From the NCBI GenBank assembly GCA_036852015.1, contig JAANDG010000066.1, forward strand, positions 310,001 through 374,000: DNA of 64,000 nucleotides, read 5' to 3'. A program made the position numbers and the translations under genes. Shown piece after piece: positions 58,575-64,000 of the stretch; positions within the stretch are counted from its first letter, which is position 1, and each line of letters begins with the position of its first letter. Under the pieces are notes generated by a model. It saw nothing but the letters and a program-made list of their open reading frames with translations, searched no databases and had not been told where the DNA came from. The DNA is from Pelodera strongyloides. Taxonomy: Eukaryota; Nematoda; Chromadorea; Rhabditida; Rhabditidae.

Positions 58575-61500
58575 ATGTCTAGTGATGGGCTGGATTTGAA
58601 GTGGGTGTTGGTTGCTTCGGTGCCGGATAAGAGCATTGTTCCAAAACTCAAGTGGGTTTACTTTTTATTTACTAGGTTAAGAGAATAAAGATAAGTATGT
58701 GGCGCAATATTCTGGAAATCATAAAAACCGTAGTAAGTAAAAGATAAGGTACCTCGTTTCGATCTCCTAGGCGAGGATTTTACCTCCGTGATGTTTTGAG
58801 ATTCTTCTGTTTTTAGTCGTTATGTATTGTGGTATGTATGTATGGTTTACTTTATTATTTGGGCACCTCCCATGGCTCGATCAGAAACTTGAGCAGCCGA
58901 TTTTGGATATCTACGTTCCCGTGCTTCACATGCAAATGAGTATAGCTCACTGATCATAATACATAGGAATACAGTTGCCCATCGTACGTTTCAAAAAACC
59001 GGATGTTATGCCGCTTTAAATTCTCTCTTTACCTTATCAAAGTGGGATCAATAAATCTATAAAAATGATTAACGTTCAGTGAATTCGGCGAGTGGTTCTT
59101 CACTGAGCTCACCAAACTGTCACATCAAAGGGGAGTGCAAGTGACATTCGCTGCCAAATCGCTCATGTCGTACCACGCGAAAGTCGACGATGCCGCTTCG
59201 ATTGCCAATATCTACCATGATATTCATGTGGTAGGAGTTATTGTCATAAGGGCGTTATGCATGTTGGTGTAGCTGTAATGAAATGGTGGTAACGGGTTGG
59301 TTTTGCTAATACGCTGTTATACCTTATCCAGAAGAACAATTAGTTTCTTTTGATTTATTTTGGTCATTCCTAATGCTGGGTATAGTGTGAGCTACTTCTT
59401 CCAATGTAAACAACATTGTGTTTCAATGATGCTTACTGCACTGACATCTTAGGGTTCCTTTTGGTCTTTACAAAATTCACGTTTTTGCCTCATTTTTCTT
59501 TGCCTTATCCATCGACCAATAAAGATTTATTATTATGCTTTATAATGACACTACACTTGGTGGTGTTGCTATGTCAATTCGATGAAACGGTGGGCGTGTG
59601 GGTTTATATTGTTGTAGTCTGTAAATCTGTAAACCAAATCCTACCTATTGGGAACTTTGCATTGTTAGTCTTTTTTGGGAGTTGCGTGAATTTGCTTTCG
59701 TCGGTCAGTTCCAGTTCGTCAACAGGATTATGCCCAGCTTTAAACGATTTCACTTCCAGAAATACCCGGATGCGCCGGTTGTTCTGCACATTCTGCCCGG
59801 TCCCGACACCCCTGAATACTATTGGATGAAGACGATGGCTGAGAAATATTCCCTGATCAGACAAGGAGTGCAGCTGGAGAATGCACTCACACGGTTGGTT
59901 GTTCAGACATTATTGATTTATTATGAAGCATGGTGAGGTGTGTTTGATGTAAATTCCGGAATTCCGGGACTTCGCGAGTAGGTCTGACTTAATTGTGACA
60001 AATTTACAGTTGCATGTGAATTGTTGCGTTTTCTGTTGATTATGGATGTATCTGTAATCTTTACATTTCGCTTTTTTTGATAGTTAGTGGGTTATTGTGT
60101 GCAATCTTTTTTCTTTGAGAATTACCGAGGCTGAGGCTCTTATTGTGTGACTGGGAATTACTAGTAATCGGTATGTCGGTCGTCGCGTAATGTAACGAAA
60201 TACCAACTCATTACCCTCGCCTAGTGGTGTATTCACAATAAAGCAAGTGAATGTGCAAAGGCGGTGAGGGAGATTAAACTTCGAAATGAATACTCCGCTC
60301 AAATACTTGTCCATGCATTTGATAGTGTCGTGCAGGGATTTCACTGTAGCGGTACATTTTTAGGAGGTGTAGATCCACGGGTCCATGCAAACCGAAAGTT
60401 TAATTAGCGTGTCGTATGTCGGAACTGCGCACTTGTTGAACTAATTAAATTACTACAGCGGAAACGGTCAGCACGATTGTACTAATCGTGAGCTCGCTTT
60501 TTGTAATACGAAAGGAATAACTCAACTCTGACAAAGAGATTTAATTTTAGTTTCGGCGGCGTGGACACGAAATTGGATGAGGTGCTGTCGAATGTTCTTC
60601 AGTGGATTGTTAGGAGATCGTCCGAAATCACCAATAATAAGAAGCCGTGAGTTTGCGTAACTCTTGGTTATTAATGGTTATTGGCGCCTACATTGTACTG
60701 TATAAGTTATCCTTGTGCACTTTCTGCTGTCCAGTTCCGCGTATTGTTGTGTTAAGCTTATTATTGTTCTTCCAATTATTAAATCATGTATTAGGTGCTC
60801 TAACGTTTGAAGACGAAGTTCTATGTTATTCGTATGCTGTTTTATTGTCATTTTGACTTTTAGCCCTGTTTATGTAGTTTTTGGCTCCAGAGTAGTGTTT
60901 GTTTTTATAGTTATGTACGTAAATTTAGTGGCGATCGTACCATAAACCTGCGCATCGGCGAGAGTTTTATGCCCGGACAGCAGAACAAACTGAATGTGAA
61001 GGTGCACGGAAACACGGACGACATGACCAAGGCAACTGCGGCCGTGCTGCACAACAGTGAAGAGGGTTGGTTATTTGATTGTTGCGGGCTGCTTTTGGAA
61101 ATAACATATGCAGAGAGGGGATAGCTATCGTAGTATACCGCCTCCCGTCCTGAGAATGTGAACGGGAGGTGTTCTTTGAACTGGAGTAGAAACCGCATGT
61201 CAGGGGGTCGTCGTCGTAGTGACAGTGACATCGTAGCTTGTGACGGACTTCTACCCGAGAATGGTACTTGTGAAATGTGAGGTGTACATGGGTGCTGAAC
61301 TTGGCTTTGGGAACTTGCCATGTTTTTCCCTTTTAACTTAATCTTTATATTATGCAATAGTATTTGGGTTGCATTTCGGTTTTCTTAATAATGTATATTG
61401 TTATGTCTTTTTCTATTCTATTATTCTATACGTTTTTCTTATATTCTTGTCTAACGTTTTTGGTTTTCTGAATTCGCTTCTTTAGTGGGCGCCCCAGCTC

Positions 61501-63168
61501 TTTTCAACATTCTGTGTGAAAAGTTTGTCGCACGTTTTCTTTTTTCTAACAATTCCTTTGCGCAATTCCCACGTTACATTGTCTAGGTGTCCTCTGTCAG
61601 TGAATTATTTATTCCCGAGAGTTTCCTCACTGAGTACGTCTATAGGTTGCTCTCTTTCTTTGTCGCATTCCATCTTCTCTTTCTCTCTCTCTACTTATGC
61701 TTCCTTTAAAAGTCGTAGATTCGCGCTGATGAGTGTGTAGTTATTATGATGTTTGTGGAGTTGTGCTACACATTTTTCATTGAATGTTGGCTAGGGCCGG
61801 ATGCATTTTAATAGTTCTTGGGTGAAAAACTGGGGGGAAGAATGGTTTGTGTGAAACATCGTAGTTTATTTTGATTCTCCCCTGTCATGTGCTACGTGTT
61901 ATTCATGTTCACGGCTTGCATTTTGTCTTCGTCTGGTTAGAAGAAATGCAAAAACATAGGTCCTGGCCGGGATCGAACCGGCGACCTTCTGCGTGTGAAG
62001 CAGACGTGATAACCCCTACACCACACATGGCATAAACTCGTTGACGCTTTGACCGACGAAACCACCATCCGAATTAGCATATTGCATAAATTTAGACGGT
62101 GGTCTTGAGCTCGTAGCCATACCACCGTCGGGATTAGAATATTAGGTATGGTGAAAATCAGAAACGTATCATAGAGAGATACAAGTTTCGGAAATACTAC
62201 AAATATTTGGATGGTGGTTTTGAGCTTTTCCCGACGAGTTTTATGCCCTGACACCACAGGACCATTAGAAACTTTCCATTCCGAGATAGAGTCGACGAGC
62301 ACAAAATGTTGCAATTTGTGATTTGTATAACAAAGAGTATTAGTTTTCTACAAAACTGACTCATGTATAATTACCCAGTTTTGTAGAAAAATTGTTAATA
62401 AAATGGGGAATGGCCCAATAATTTGCAAACATTTGCTGCCTATAGAACTTCATGCATCATACAAAATATGACTATTTTGCAGTGTATTATAAGTACCCTT
62501 GTTTACAAGTGCAAGTACCAATGACCTTATACCAATGACCAAAACTTCATGTAGTAACGGTGTCTTTTCTAGCAGTGATTCCTTCCAATGCACTCATGTC
62601 CACTGTCACGGTCGAGGGCCTCCCGCACGGACTGAATGAATACCAGATTGCAGCCATCTTTGGAAAACTGCACGTAACTCAGGTTGGTGAGGGTCGACGG
62701 ATATTTAGTGTTTTCCATTGGCTGTATTGCTTTGAAGGCTAGCCATGCCTAAACCAATTGGAATTTCTTACTGTACTGTATGTCCAACGTTTGCTACCGT
62801 GGTACGTACTCTCTTTAGTTGAAATACACAATACCGACATATTCGGTCTGCTTTGTTGTAATTATAATAATTATTTATATATATAGTAACGAAGACTAAG
62901 CCTGTTGGAGCAGTTATTCAACTTTAGTGGGCAACTTAAGAACATAGGTATAGAGAGGAAAGCTTACTAGCTTTTCCACCAACATTGGCATCTATGTGTA
63001 AACTCGTAAGAAACAACATCATTATTGTAAGCTTATGTGAATAAGCTATTCATTTAGGTCCTTGTCGCGGAATCGACTGCCAAAGTGACGTTTGCGAATA
63101 AATTCCACGCGTTCAACGCGTGTAAACTCTACAACGGACATGTGTACGACAAGTACAGAACGCTGCAG
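58575..63168 (+). CDS. RRM-domain protein, first seven exons (gene continues past the window)
   Basis: Exons join in every phase: 58575-58651, 59080-59230, 59709-59893, 60551-60646, 60929-61065, 62573-62682, 63058-63168, 289 aa so far. The first ATG is one base after ACATTCCAG, consistent with SL addition, although earlier exons are possible. The last two exons form an RRM: VTVEGLPHGLNEYQIAAIFG (beta1-alpha1) then AKVTFANKFHAFNACKLYNG (beta3-alpha2). The first ~200 residues are unassigned; VVLHILPGPDTPEYYWMKTM and RQGVQLENAL followed by LSNVLQWIV loosely recall an Argonaute MID domain, but that is a weak impression. Intron 61066-62572 holds a tRNA-Val-like sequence. RNA binding is the only function I would infer. 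Confidence 0.7.
58880..59035. mobile_element. Decayed AGCGAAAT-family fragment
   Basis: The right-end part TACGTTTCAAAAAACCGG...GCCGCTTTAAA resembles the right end of the 57.1-kb element, and CATGCAAATGAG matches its interior. It lies in intron 1 of the RRM gene. Confidence 0.45.
61958..62030 (-). pseudogene. tRNA-Val(CAC)-like sequence with unpaired acceptor stem
   Basis: The minus strand from position 8 onward is canonical: D-arm GGTGTAGGGGTTATCAC, anticodon arm TCTGCTTCACACGCAGA (anticodon CAC), T-arm GCCGGTTCGATCCCGGC, 3' acceptor CAGGACC, and a T-run downstream. The 5' acceptor strand should be GGTCCTG but reads CCATGTG, so the acceptor stem does not form. It is probably a 5'-replaced pseudogene or a tRNA-derived insertion. 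The internal A and B boxes are intact, so it may still be transcribed. Confidence 0.75.
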
Positions 63169-64000
63169 GTGAGACATCTTATTTGATTGTGTTATCATCT
63201 GAGTCAGTCTCTATGTCACCATGTTTTATGATAGTTTTCTATTTTGGTTCTATTCTTTCCCGAGTGTTTTCCTTTTTAATCCGTCTCTGTTTTTCTCTGG
63301 GTTTTATTTGGATTTGGATTAGTGTTAGCCTTCTTTCTTTTCTTATTTCTTCCTTTATTCCTTAAGAGTTGGCTTGGACCCGCATCAGCTTGTCTCTCGC
63401 GCATGAGTAATAGGCAAACGCGGGTGTTTGTGTGTATTTATTTGAGTGAGACACCATACGGTGATACGGGAGAGATAGAGGGAGAGAGAGAGTGTGGGTA
63501 ATGGGAGAGTTAGAGGGGATGGATGGAGAGAAGAGTATGAGGGAGAATAGAGGGAGGGGGGTGCAGGGAGGGTAAGAGAGAGAGAGAGAGTTCTATAGGG
63601 CAACTGTGGTGAGTGAGGGTGATCGCAGGGAGGCAGGGAGGGCTCAGTTCTCTGCCCAGGCCCCCCTCTGATGTTGAGTTTCGCTTTGGCCTCCCTGCCG
63701 CCCAGCACCACTTTTGCAGAAACACGCGCAATTGATTTTGAATTTAGTTTAGTACAAGATGCAGACCACTTGGGACTTACGGTCCTTTCGTCCTTTGGTT
63801 GTTCACGTTTGTTAGAGGAATGATTTAGTTTGTATTTAGTTGTTATACCTTTTTATAGTGTGATATATCTAGGACATTTCTGAATGTGAGTCTAGAGAGA
63901 ATGAGAGCGTGAAATTGTAGTTGGCTTGATTGTAGCCTAGCTCGCAGAATGTTATTTGTATTTGTGTGGCAACTAAGAGAATGGGAGGTCGTTCAGGGGC
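63169..64000. other. Intron of the RRM gene with GA-rich simple repeat (about 63470-63600)
   Basis: A purine-rich stretch of GAGAGAGAG and GGGAGG units lies near 63470-63600. No further exon is evident before the window ends. Confidence 0.5.

Overview
The window comes from a chromadorean nematode. The clearest evidence is two minus-strand copies of the nematode SL1 spliced-leader sequence, each followed directly by a GT splice donor, at about 28.4 and 29.0 kb. The protein-coding genes fit: many short exons, introns ending in TTTTAG/TTTCAG, and a U-rich AG acceptor shortly before start codons, as expected for SL trans-splicing. Where I give an organism or a family it is from recognition of the sequence; no database search was run.

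Layout. 0-15.5 kb is repeat-rich and gene-poor: a strand-switching GGGGTAGT repeat, one small two-exon minus-strand gene fragment for a tail-anchored peptide, several MITE-like palindromes, a broken non-LTR reverse transcriptase, a 162-bp satellite present in both orientations, a repeat with a tRNA-like core, and a ~97/128-bp minisatellite. 15.5-26.9 kb is a near-intact Ty3/gypsy-type LTR retroelement inserted in that minisatellite, with 383-bp LTRs differing at one base and a CTTT target duplication. 26.9-35.6 kb holds the rest of the minisatellite, a 613-bp tandem duplication carrying the two SL1 RNA genes, and two consecutive spliced but apparently non-coding transcription units that end in three copies of a covarying RNA structure. 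36.2-37.7 kb is an extremely C-rich 44-bp minisatellite. 38.3-42.5 kb carries C-terminal exons of an unrecognised minus-strand gene plus repeats. 45.6-63.2 kb is the gene-dense part, all on the plus strand: adenosylhomocysteinase, an ABITRAM/FAM206 homologue, AP-1 mu adaptin, and the first seven exons of an RRM-domain gene that runs off the window.

The most unusual object is the LTR element. An envelope-like glycoprotein (hydrophobic signal, Cys-rich ectodomain, RPKR furin-type site, transmembrane segment) lies between Gag and protease instead of after integrase, and is interrupted by a frame change without an obvious slippery site. A third ORF after integrase encodes an SF1 (UPF1/NAM7-like) helicase whose motifs II-VI are readable but whose P-loop appears deleted. 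Strong splice acceptors sit just before the Gag and the helicase start codons, which suggests subgenomic spliced messages. The second object worth attention is the non-coding locus at 29.5-35.5 kb with its three structured RNA modules.
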